From JAHQVI01 sp963749875 (GTDB lineage Bacteria; Pseudomonadota; Alphaproteobacteria; Rhizobiales; Rhodomicrobiaceae): DNA of 64,000 nt. The translations under genes were made by a program, and so were the position numbers. Of this stretch, positions 51,207 through 59,013 are shown in pieces. The first letter of the stretch is position 1; every line of letters begins with the position of its first letter. The notes beneath the pieces were generated by a model. It worked only from the letters and a program-made list of their open reading frames with translations. It made no database searches and was not told where the DNA came from. The DNA lies in contig CAVVOX010000004.1 in assembly GCA_963749875.1 (NCBI GenBank), positions 744,001 through 808,000 on the forward strand. Direction: 5' to 3'.

Positions 51207-52586
51207 CAGGCTGCTGAAAATCCTGTCGACCTGGAACTATCTTGCGCTTTCACGGAGCAATCGGTCTTTTTTTCCTTCTGCCGCCTTCATGCGGCGAGGA
51301 GTTTGGGCCGCCGGATCAAGTCATACGCGGCCATCGTCAGGATGAACTTGAAGCCAAGTCGCGCCACGCCGCGCAGCATCGGCCGGGCGAGGCCGCCGAT
51401 CGTCTTGCCCCAGCCGAACGGCTCCTCGATGCGCTTGCGCTTCTGCCGGCTCACCGCATAGCCGGGATGCCGGGTTGTACGGCCATCGATCGCCGAGCGG
51501 CGCGCGGTGTCGTTCTGCGCGATGTGCGGCGTGACGTTCAGCGCGCGCAGGTCCTTTACGAACTCGCCCGCGTCATAGCCCTTGTCGGCACCGAGCGTCA
51601 CCCGCCGCCGGCCGGAGCGATGGCTTTCGATCATCGCGACCGCCGCCTCGCGTTCGGCATATCCCGACACCGTGGTGACGCTGGCCTCGACAATCAGGCC
51701 GGTGCGGTTCTCCATCAGCGTATGGCCGAGATAGGAGAGCTTGGCTTCCTTGCCTTGGCCTTTTCGGTAGAGGCTAGCCTCTGGGTCGGTCGTCGAGACA
51801 TGGGTGGCGTTCGATCGCTTCTGGCCACGGAAGTCCAATTCGGCATTGCGGCGCTGGTTTTCGGTTTCGGCTGCATCCGCGGGCTCCGGCAAAGGCGCGG
51901 TTTGATCAGTTTCGCTGGATGGAGCGGCATCGCTACCCACCGCCGCAACGGGCGCCAGGGCGTGGGACGTGTCAGGTGCCGACGGCGTGTCAGGTCCCTC
52001 GCCGGAGGTCGCCGCCATCTCTTTCGGCACGAAGCTCTTCATCGACGCCCAGGCATGGAGTTGCGTGCCGTCGACCGAAAAATGCTCGTCCGACAAAAGC
52101 GGGCTGACCTCCTGATGCGCCAGCAGCCGGCTCAGGAACTGCTTCGCAACATCGGCCTCGAGCAACCGGTCCCGGTTCTTCGTAAACACCGTCGGCACCC
52201 AGACCGGGTCGTCGATGCCGAGACCCACAAACCAGCGATAGAGCAGATTGTAGTCGAGTTGCTCCATCAGCTGGCGTTCCGATCGGACGGTGTAAAACGC
52301 CTGCAACAACGAGGCTCGAAGCAGCCATTCCGGCGGGATCGAGGGGCGGCCGTGGGCGGCATAAAGCCTGGCAAATTCGCTATCCAAACTCTGGAGCACA
52401 TCGTTGACGATCTGCCGGATCTTGCGCAGCGGATGCTTCGCCGGCACACGCTCCTCAAGATCGACGTAAGAAAAAAGCTCCCCAGACCGCAAATCCGAAC
52501 CGCGCATTCCGTCCTCCCTGGCATTCCAGAAAGCACGGAATCATATTCGCCACAGACTGTCATCCTCGGGGTTTTTCAGCAGCCTG
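51207..52586 (-). mobile_element. IS5-family insertion sequence, single-frame type
   Basis: About 1.38 kb with terminal repeats CAGGCTGCTGAAAA on the left and the complement TTTTCAGCAGCCTG on the right, flanked by CTAG on both sides (51203-51206 and 52587-52590). It carries one intact transposase gene. The right flank CTAG contains the TAG stop of the LysM gene, so the element inserted exactly at that stop codon. Confidence 0.9.
51287..52507 (-). CDS. IS5-family transposase
   Basis: A 406-residue DDE transposase with the N-terminal DUF772-type domain (LFSYVDLEERVPAKHPLRKI, QLMEQLDYNLLYRWFVGL). The first catalytic Asp is in SDEHFSVDGTQLHAWASMKS, the second in LGADKGYDAGEF and the Glu in RKRIEEPFGWGKTIGG. 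A hydrophilic, Ser/Pro/Asp-rich insertion separates the first Asp from the remainder (about residues 185-235). GGGAGG precedes the ATG at 52507. The frame is intact, so the element may be active. Confidence 0.92.
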   Translation of the reverse strand: MRGSDLRSGELFSYVDLEERVPAKHPLRKIRQIVNDVLQSLDSEFARLYAAHGRPSIPPEWLLRASLLQAFYTVRSERQLMEQLDYNLLYRWFVGLGIDDPVWVPTVFTKNRDRLLEADVAKQFLSRLLAHQEVSPLLSDEHFSVDGTQLHAWASMKSFVPKEMAATSGEGPDTPSAPDTSHALAPVAAVGSDAAPSSETDQTAPLPEPADAAETENQRRNAELDFRGQKRSNATHVSTTDPEASLYRKGQGKEAKLSYLGHTLMENRTGLIVEASVTTVSGYAEREAAVAMIESHRSGRRRVTLGADKGYDAGEFVKDLRALNVTPHIAQNDTARRSAIDGRTTRHPGYAVSRQKRKRIEEPFGWGKTIGGLARPMLRGVARLGFKFILTMAAYDLIRRPKLLAA

Positions 52587-53753
52587 CTAGGGAAGCTTGA
52601 AACGCTGGTTCGGATAGATCCAGTTCGGATCGCGAATCTGGGCCCGGTTGTTTTGGAAAATCTGCGTATATTTGGCCCCGTCCCCGTAATGACGCTGCGC
52701 AATCTGCCACAGCGTGTCGCCGCGCTTGATGACAATGACGCTTGGAGGCTTACCCGATTGCTGATCCTCGGACGGTGAAGTCGTAGCGGCCTCTTGGCTC
52801 GCCGGGCCAGCAGAATCGTCCTGCGCATAGCTCTTCAGCTTCGTGGCGTCATCCAGCAGCGCGGTCGAGACCGGCGGCGTTCTCTCGAAATTGACTTCCG
52901 CGCGCGCGACGACCTTGTCCCCCTCCTCGGCCAGAAGATCGGCGCGTAGCGCATGGCTGCCGCCGCCCAACTCCCGATTGCCGGAGAAGGTCCAGCTACC
53001 TGTCGCATCGGCCGTCGTCGTCCCTGCGAGCTGGTTGTCGACATAAATGGCAATGCGCGTATCCGGCTTCGCATGGCCGTTCATATGAAGCATGCTCTTT
53101 GCGCCGGACTCTTCATAGTCGACCGAGGCGAAGCCGATCGTGTTCGCTGTTTTCGTTGCGGCGTCCGAATCGGGGCTGACAGTGGCCGTATCGAATTCGC
53201 CACCGGCGCCATCGGCCCGACCGCTCGCGCTTTTCTCGCGCGGCGCCGGCATTTGCAAAACCCGCGCCGCCTTGCCTTCTTCCGTCAAGGCGACAAGCGG
53301 CTGGCCGGACTTCGGATCGGACATTGAGAGCGCGAGCCTTTGCTTGGAGAACAGCGTTCGTTCGCCCTTCGGCGACTTCGCGCTCAGCGCCAGAGAATGC
53401 TCGCCCTTGGAGAGCTTTTCCTTCGGCTGAATGATCCATTCGCCATTGTCGTCGGCCGTTGCGCGGCCCAGCTCATCGCCATTGCTTTCGACACTGACCG
53501 TCCATCCGGGCTTGGATTGGCCGGCCATGATGACGGAGCCGTCGGACTCTGCGCGCACAATATCGAAAGTCGGCCGGGACTGGTCTTTTTCGGATGTGGC
53601 GGCGTCCGTCTTCGCGTTCGCGTCAGACCGATCCGCGACGATCCTGTCCGCCCTACCGCCATCCGGCCCAAGCAAGCCTGTCGCCAAGGCATAGACCCCT
53701 AGAGCGGCAAGCACCAGCAACAGGAAAAAAAACACAAATCGGGCTTTGCGCAT
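52587..53753 (-). CDS. LysM peptidoglycan-binding protein with Ig-like repeats
   Basis: A 388-residue membrane-anchored protein: N-terminal transmembrane helix (about 6-26), Asp/Ala-rich linker, and an Ig-like/bacterial adhesion-type domain (about 62-135: AGQSKPGWTVSVESNGDELG, DDNGEWIIQP). A second similar domain follows (about 210-285: GHAKPDTRIAIYVDNQLAGT, ATGSWTFSGN), then a LysM domain at the C terminus (about 335-388: IKRGDTLWQIAQRHYGDG, YPNQRFKLP). LysM binds peptidoglycan, so it probably spans from inner membrane to cell wall. The ATG at 53753 places the basic MRKAR before the helix. Its TAG stop lies in the CTAG target of the IS5-family element. Confidence 0.88.
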   Translation of the reverse strand: MRKARFVFFFLLLVLAALGVYALATGLLGPDGGRADRIVADRSDANAKTDAATSEKDQSRPTFDIVRAESDGSVIMAGQSKPGWTVSVESNGDELGRATADDNGEWIIQPKEKLSKGEHSLALSAKSPKGERTLFSKQRLALSMSDPKSGQPLVALTEEGKAARVLQMPAPREKSASGRADGAGGEFDTATVSPDSDAATKTANTIGFASVDYEESGAKSMLHMNGHAKPDTRIAIYVDNQLAGTTTADATGSWTFSGNRELGGGSHALRADLLAEEGDKVVARAEVNFERTPPVSTALLDDATKLKSYAQDDSAGPASQEAATTSPSEDQQSGKPPSVIVIKRGDTLWQIAQRHYGDGAKYTQIFQNNRAQIRDPNWIYPNQRFKLP

Positions 53754-54068
53754 CAGCCTCAACCTTGTCTCAAAACTCAGCGCCCCAGCTTGCCAGAGCA
53801 CCGCGACGACCTACATAGGCGAATTGCCGCGAAAAAATCGCAAGCCTACGCTTTCCGCGTTTCTTCCGACGGAATGCTTGTACGCCAACGGTTAGGCTGT
53901 TTTTGGTCATCTGTCTTCTTAAACCATAAAAGGCGCCTAGGGCCAAGACTGGGCGTTCATCAACTTTTTGGTGCTTGCCACCATATTGACAGGGCGGGGG
54001 AGGAAGAAAGGTTGAGCTAACTTTTGGTAAACAAAACAAACAACAAGCGTAGGAGCGCTCCATTACGT
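53754..54068. other. divergent intergenic region (LysM protein / LOG protein)
   Basis: 315 bases with A/T-rich stretches near 53820-53930 and 54000-54060. No gene, repeat or operator recognised. Confidence 0.5.
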
Positions 54069-54668
54069 ATGAAAAATAGATCGCTGAGAAATATTTGTGT
54101 GTATTGCGGTGCGAATGCCGGCGCGCATCCGGCCTATGCCGAAGCGGCGAGAACGCTGGGCCGCACCATGGCGGAGGGGGGGATCGGCCTCGTCTATGGC
54201 GGGGCGAGCGTCGGGCTGATGGGCGAGATCGCCCGGACGGTGCTGGAGGCCGGCGGAAAGGTGACCGGCGTTATCCCATCCAACCTGCCCGTGCACGAGG
54301 TTCCGTTGAGTGATGTTCACGAGCTCATCCATGTCAAGACCTTCCACGAGCGTAAGATGCTCATGTTCGAGCGGTCGGATGCTTTTGTCGCCCTGCCCGG
54401 CGGGGTCGGAACCCTGGAGGAGCTCGTCGAGCAGATCACCTGGGTTCAGCTCGCACATCATACAAAGCCGGTGGTGATCGCCAATATCAAGGATTACTGG
54501 GCGCAGCTTCTGGGGCTTTTCAATCAGATGCGTCAGCTTGAATTCATCCCTCCGTCGCTGGATGTCACCTATCACGTTGTTGATCGCGCAGAGGAAATCG
54601 TTCCGCTGCTGCTGGGCCTACCATGTCACGGCGATTTTCAAGACCGAACGAATATCGAGGCGCTCTGA
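54069..54668 (+). CDS. LOG-family protein (TIGR00730; nucleotide 5'-monophosphate phosphoribohydrolase)
   Basis: A 199-residue Rossmann-fold protein of the Lonely Guy family, which splits cytokinin-type or other nucleoside 5'-monophosphates into base and ribose 5-phosphate. The signature PGGVGTLEE is at residues 110-118, with the catalytic Arg/Glu pair in this region; GLVYGGASVGLMGEIA binds phosphate. In bacteria the role is often nucleotide salvage rather than hormone production. The start is uncertain: the ATG at 54069 gives the family N terminus; upstream alternative starts in the frame reach 54024. Cytoplasmic. Confidence 0.9.
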   Translation: MKNRSLRNICVYCGANAGAHPAYAEAARTLGRTMAEGGIGLVYGGASVGLMGEIARTVLEAGGKVTGVIPSNLPVHEVPLSDVHELIHVKTFHERKMLMFERSDAFVALPGGVGTLEELVEQITWVQLAHHTKPVVIANIKDYWAQLLGLFNQMRQLEFIPPSLDVTYHVVDRAEEIVPLLLGLPCHGDFQDRTNIEAL

Positions 54669-54771
54669 TCGAAGATCCTCGCCGTCTCCGCGCATAGGTT
54701 GGAGTGATCCGCCGTGAAATGACGGCGGAACTCCACTCGCAGTTACGCTGGTCGTTAACTATATCATCGGC

Positions 54772-55734
54772 ATGGCATTCGATATCGAGAACAGGATGCG
54801 TGCGGCCGCACGAGTCCGCAATTTCATTCACTCCATCGTGCTGATCGGAGGCATCGGCGCCATCATGGCGCTTTGCGCCGCGCTGCTCTTCGGAGAATCG
54901 GGCGTCATTTGGGCCTTTGTTCTGATCGGCGTTCTGCTGCTCTTGAGCCCGCGCATCGCGCCGGAATTGATCATGCGCATGTATGGTGCGCGCCGGGTTG
55001 ATCCGCGACACGACACGCCGGTGGCGCAGATCGTCGCCGAGCTGGGACGCCGCGCCGAGCTTCCCGCATCGCCCGGTCTTTATGTGATCCCGAGTCCGGT
55101 CATCAATGCTTTCGCGACAGGGACCAAATCGAACGCGATCGTCGCGGTGACGCAAGGCATGCTGAGCAAGCTCGAACCCCGCGAACTGATCGGCGTGCTC
55201 GCTCATGAAATCTCACATATCCGCAACAACGATCTCTGGATCATGAGTCTGGCCGACACGATGAGCCGGTTCACCCATTTCATGTCGATGCTCGGCGTGC
55301 TCCTGTTTCTCTTCAGCCTTCCGGTCGCATTCCTCGGTGGCCAGCAGATCCCCTGGCTTGGCATTTTCCTGCTCTATTTCGCACCGACCGCCTCGAGCCT
55401 CTTGCAGCTCGGCCTCTCCCGCGCCCGCGAATATGACGCGGATCTGGAAGGCGCGCGCCTCTCTGGCGATCCGGCAGGCCTTGCGAGCGCGCTGCGGAAG
55501 ATTGAGGCCTATCAGGGCAACATCTGGGAGACGATTTTTATGCCAGGCCGGCGCGTGCCGGTGCCGTCGCTTCTGCGCACCCATCCACCGACGGAGGGGC
55601 GGGTCAAGCGCCTGACCGAATTGCACGGGATGAAACGGCCACCCTTGCGGGTGCCGGGTGTGGAAGCCGTCCCGGCTTATTTCATTCCGCAGCACGCGCG
55701 GCCGCGCTATCATATGACCGGTGTCTGGTATTAG
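54772..55734 (+). CDS. M48 family membrane zinc metalloprotease (HtpX-like)
   Basis: A 320-residue membrane protease of the HtpX type, which degrades damaged membrane proteins. Two N-terminal transmembrane helices (about 19-40 and 45-60) precede the zinc motif HEISH (145-149). Two more hydrophobic segments (about 165-205) and the third-ligand region REYDADLEGARLSGD follow. The tail after 285 is Pro-rich. Alphaproteobacteria often carry a second HtpX, and this may be that one. It lies 103 bases after the LOG gene and 4 bases before the DsbA-like gene. Confidence 0.9.
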   Translation: MAFDIENRMRAAARVRNFIHSIVLIGGIGAIMALCAALLFGESGVIWAFVLIGVLLLLSPRIAPELIMRMYGARRVDPRHDTPVAQIVAELGRRAELPASPGLYVIPSPVINAFATGTKSNAIVAVTQGMLSKLEPRELIGVLAHEISHIRNNDLWIMSLADTMSRFTHFMSMLGVLLFLFSLPVAFLGGQQIPWLGIFLLYFAPTASSLLQLGLSRAREYDADLEGARLSGDPAGLASALRKIEAYQGNIWETIFMPGRRVPVPSLLRTHPPTEGRVKRLTELHGMKRPPLRVPGVEAVPAYFIPQHARPRYHMTGVWY

Positions 55735-55738
55735 AAGC

Positions 55739-56404
55739 ATGAATCGCGCGCCCACCCCGATCACTGTCGAAATCATTTCGGACGCCATTTGCCCGTGGTG
55801 CTGGATTGGCAAGCGCCATCTGGAACGTGCGGCCGAGCTGCTGGCCGGCGAGATCGTCGTCACGCCGGTCTGGAAGCCGTTCGAGCTGAACCCCGACATG
55901 CCGAAAGGCGGCGTGGAGCGGAGCGCGTATCGCTTGCGCAAATTCGGCTCGCTCGACTTTTCCCGCCATCTCGATGCGCAAGTAGCCGAAAAGGGACGCG
56001 CTGCGGGCCTCGACTTCCGCCACGACCTGATGAAATGGACGCCGAATACGATCGATTGTCACCGGCTCATCTGGTTCGCAGGCCAAAGAGGCGTGCAGAA
56101 CGCGGTCGTCGAGGGCCTGTTCCGGGCCTATTTCTCGGGAGGGAAAAACATCGGCGATTGGGGGGTGATGACCGAAATCGCGGAAGCGTCCGGTCTCGAT
56201 CGCGTCGAGGTCGAGAGCGTGTTGGCAAGCGGAGACGGCAGCGAGGAGGTTGCCCGCGAGCTTGCCCGTGCGCGCGAGCTCGGCGTTTCCGGCGTTCCGA
56301 CTTTCGTGATCCATGGCGAGCCGGCTTTCTCCGGCGCCGCCCCGCCGGAGATGCTCGCGAGAGCCATTGCGGCGCTGGCGGCCAGCCACGGCTCGCCGGC
56401 GTAG
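55739..56404 (+). CDS. DsbA-family oxidoreductase (FrnE type)
   Basis: A 221-residue thioredoxin-fold protein with an inserted helical domain and the active site Cys18-P-W-Cys21 (SDAICPWCWIGK). The FrnE group is cytoplasmic (no signal peptide) and is thought to act as a disulfide isomerase or in polyketide metabolism and stress tolerance. Other typical segments are PVWKPFELNPDMP, SPAH-like DCHRLIWFA and GVSGVPTFVI with the cis-proline. The ATG at 55739 lies 4 bases after the protease stop, so they may be co-translated. Confidence 0.9.
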   Translation: MNRAPTPITVEIISDAICPWCWIGKRHLERAAELLAGEIVVTPVWKPFELNPDMPKGGVERSAYRLRKFGSLDFSRHLDAQVAEKGRAAGLDFRHDLMKWTPNTIDCHRLIWFAGQRGVQNAVVEGLFRAYFSGGKNIGDWGVMTEIAEASGLDRVEVESVLASGDGSEEVARELARARELGVSGVPTFVIHGEPAFSGAAPPEMLARAIAALAASHGSPA

Positions 56405-56501
56405 GGCGACAGGCCGCGCCTCGCCCGTCGCCTCACAACACGAAGTCGCCAGCCCCCGGGCCATGCTCTAAAATGGCGGTCAAGCAAGCGAGGGCATCCT
56501 C

Positions 56502-57345
56502 ATGAACGCCACCAATCCCATTTACGGCCGTCTCATCCTGATCATTCTGAGCGCCGCGGTGCTCCTCTCGACCGCGCAGGCAGCGCACGCGATCACGGCG
56601 AGCCGCTGCATTGCCCTGGCGAGCGCTGCACCAAAGGTTCAATTCGTCTCGTTGAACGAGGTCGCTCTCGCAAAGGACGAGGTGAGCATAAGCTTTGTCG
56701 GGCATTCCACCTTCCGGATCGAAAGCAGCGGCGGCGGCGTCATCGCCACGGATTACACCGGCTATGCCGGCGCCGGGCGGCTGCCCGATGTCGTCACCAT
56801 GAAATCACGCCCATACGACGCACTACACCGACTACCCCGATCCGGGCATCAAACATGTGCTGCGAGGCTGGGGCGAGGACGGCCATCCGGCAAAGTACAA
56901 CCTCAAGGTCGGCGATGTCCTCATTCGCAATGTGACGACCGATATTCGCGGCTGGGACGGCATCCGTGAGAAGGACGGCAATTCGATCTTCATTTTCGAG
57001 GTCGCCGATCTCTGCATCGGCCATCTCGGCCATCTGCATCACAAACTCGGGCCGGAATATCTCGGGCTGATCGGCCAGCTCGACGTGGTGATGGTGCCGG
57101 TCGACGGCGCCTACACGATGAAACAGGCGGCGATGGTCGAAGTGCTTAAGCTTCTGAAGGCGCGGCTCATCCTGCCGATGCATTATTTCGGCCAGGTTAC
57201 GCTCCAACAATTCCTTTCCGGCTTGGATGACAGTTTTGACGTGGACGTCAGCAAGACCGCGTCGATCACTGTCTCGACCGCGAACCTGCCGGCCAAGCCG
57301 AGGGTTCTCGTCCTCTCCGGTATCGAAATGATCGAGCCGCAATAG
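56502..57345 (+). pseudogene. metallo-beta-lactamase-fold hydrolase, single frameshift
   Basis: The first part (56502 to about 56800) encodes a signal peptide (cleavage near QAAHA) and the beginning of an MBL-fold domain (ISFVGHSTFRIESSGGGVIATD). The second part continues in another frame to 57345 (GWGEDGHPAKYNLKVGDV, GHLGHLHHKLGPEYL, LPMHYFG). The break is an AAA run at 56802-56804. With two A's the sequence reads TMNHAHTTHYTDYPDPGIKH, restoring the HxHxxH metal motif. With three A's the product loses its metal site. So it is either a recent pseudogene or a sequencing slip. The intact protein would be a periplasmic UlaG-like hydrolase of about 280 residues. Confidence 0.82.
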
Positions 57346-57396
57346 CAAGGCTTTGCAGAGGTGGCGGACGATTTCGGGTGTTAAGGCGTCCCCGAC

Positions 57397-57915
57397 TTAT
57401 CTCAGTTCGGCTCTGAGCAAGTCCAGATTGAGCTGCCGCGTGAACATCTCGATGCGGCCTTCCTCATCGCGCGGCCATAATGCATCCGGCCGGTCCCAAT
57501 AGAGTTCCACGCCATTCTCATCCGGATCGCGCAGATAAAGCGCCTCGCTCACCCCGTGATCGCTGGCGCCGTCGAGCGAAATGCCTGCTTCCTCGACGCG
57601 GCGCAGTGCGTCGGCCAGCTCGACGCGCGTCGGGTATAGGATCGCCATGTGAAACAGTCCGGTCGTGCCTGGAGGCGGCGGTGATCCGCCCAGGCTTTCC
57701 CATGTGTTGAGGCCGATATGGTGATGGTAGCCGCCGGCCGAGATGAAGGCGGCCTGGTCGCCATAGGTGGTGATCAGCTCGAAGCCGAGCACGCCGACAT
57801 AAAAGCCGAGCGCCCGTTCCAGGTCGGCGACTTTGAGATGGACGTGACCGATGCGCGCGCCGGGCGTGATCGGCCGCATGGGCCGGATATCGGCATAGTC
57901 GGGATGGACAGGCAT
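57397..57915 (-). CDS. VOC family protein (glyoxalase/extradiol dioxygenase fold)
   Basis: A 172-residue vicinal-oxygen-chelate protein with paired beta-alpha-beta-beta-beta modules. The metal ligands are probably His in IGHVHLKVADLE (N-terminal module), His in TTGLFHMAILYP and Glu in ENGVELYWDRP. The pattern resembles CatE-like catechol 2,3-dioxygenase relatives, but short single-domain proteins of this kind have diverse reactions. No pathway neighbours help. A weak AGGAGC lies upstream of the ATG. Confidence 0.85.
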   Translation of the reverse strand: MPVHPDYADIRPMRPITPGARIGHVHLKVADLERALGFYVGVLGFELITTYGDQAAFISAGGYHHHIGLNTWESLGGSPPPPGTTGLFHMAILYPTRVELADALRRVEEAGISLDGASDHGVSEALYLRDPDENGVELYWDRPDALWPRDEEGRIEMFTRQLNLDLLRAELR

Positions 57916-58038
57916 CGCAGGCTCCTTGATAGACCCTTAATGTAAGTTCGCGAGGAGTACCGGGAAAGCGCCGCAGACCCGGGATTGCAGAAATGCAAGC
58001 TCTTTGGCCTGCAGTACGGATCAACGCCCGATGATGCC

Positions 58039-58142
58039 TAGAGTGCCGGCCCCTTAATCGGAATCGGAAGCGCCACTCTCACTGTTTGTTTTGGCATCGG
58101 ATTGACCCGAAAAGTGGGTGCCACTTTTCAGTCCGATGCTCC
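58039..58142 (+). repeat. double-hairpin repeat family 2, copy 3
   Basis: Begins CTAGAGTGCCGGCC (CTAG at 58038-58041) and ends GTCCGATGCTCC, where the final CTCTA has changed to CTCC. The inner hairpin is GAAAAGTGGGTGCCACTTTTC. It lies about 20 bases downstream of the GntR gene's 3' end. Confidence 0.85.
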
Positions 58143-58163
58143 AAAGGCATAACTACGCCGCGC

Positions 58164-58829
58164 TCAGCCCACCGCGACCTTGACCCGGTCCAGCGTCGCC
58201 ATCAGATCGCTGAAACGCTCGCCCTGAACGGCGACGTGGCTGCGCAGGTGCTCCGCCGCGCCTTCCCCGTCGCCGCGTATGATCGCATCGAGGATCGCCC
58301 GATGTTCTTCGCGCGAGGCCCGCATGCGGTTGCGCACGCGAAGCTGAAGGCGGCGGAATGGCGCGAGCCGCTTATGCAGCGCGTGCGCCTGTTCGGCAAG
58401 GAAACGGTTCCCGCTTGCGGCGTAGACGGCGTGGTGAAAACGCTCGTTCTCGTAATAATAAGCGTCGGGATCGCCCTCGTCCGCCGCTCGCTGGCAGGCT
58501 TCGAACGTTTCGGACAGCACGGCCTCGTCCTCGGGGAGGAGCCGGCGCGCGGCGAGCCGGCCGCACATGGCCTCAAGCTCGGCCATCACCTCGAACATCT
58601 CCAGAAGACGGGTCGCATCGGGCGCGCTGACGATGGCCCCGCGTCGTCCCCGCAACTCCACCAGCCCGGTCGCGGCAAGCTGTTGCAGGGCCTCGCGAAC
58701 CGGCGTGCGGGAGACCCCGAAGTGATCCGCGAGCGCATTTTCCTCCAGCCTTTCGCCAGGGCCGTAGATCCCTGTTGCGATCTTTTCCTCAATTCGATCT
58801 CTTAGACGGGGGGTGCGCGCTTCGTGCAT
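58164..58829 (-). CDS. GntR-family (FCD) transcriptional regulator
   Basis: A 221-residue repressor-type regulator. The N-terminal winged helix (about residues 8-72) includes GERLEENALADHFGVSRTPVREAL and RGRRGAIVSAPD. The C-terminal FCD ligand domain (about 78-210) has the metal-site residues typical of FCD proteins, including FHHAVYAASGN. It is divergent from the TRAP operon at 59014, and a perfect palindrome TTTTGTATACAAAA, of the kind bound by FCD regulators, lies between them. In Rhizobium the malonate regulator MatR is a GntR/FCD protein, which fits the presumed malonate operon here. The inducer is inferred, not shown. Confidence 0.88.
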   Translation of the reverse strand: MHEARTPRLRDRIEEKIATGIYGPGERLEENALADHFGVSRTPVREALQQLAATGLVELRGRRGAIVSAPDATRLLEMFEVMAELEAMCGRLAARRLLPEDEAVLSETFEACQRAADEGDPDAYYYENERFHHAVYAASGNRFLAEQAHALHKRLAPFRRLQLRVRNRMRASREEHRAILDAIIRGDGEGAAEHLRSHVAVQGERFSDLMATLDRVKVAVG

Positions 58830-58933
58830 AGTGCCTAAAGCTTGACCAGTGAAACAGCAAAAATCAAGGACTTGAATACAGAATGATCGTTTGAGCCACC
58901 CGACACGGCTGTGCTAGCCTATAAGGAGCACCT

Positions 58934-58947
58934 TTTTGTATACAAAA
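58934..58947. promoter_or_regulatory. probable GntR/FCD operator
   Basis: Perfect 14-base palindrome TTTTGTATACAAAA between the divergent GntR gene and the TRAP operon, 66 bases upstream of the TRAP start. FCD-type regulators typically bind TNGTNNNACNA, which this contains. Confidence 0.72.
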
Positions 58948-59013
58948 GTTTGCCTAGCGGGCTTCGGAACGAGGCCGCTAAATCAACAAAGGGTCCATTC
59001 AGGAGGAAAGCCC

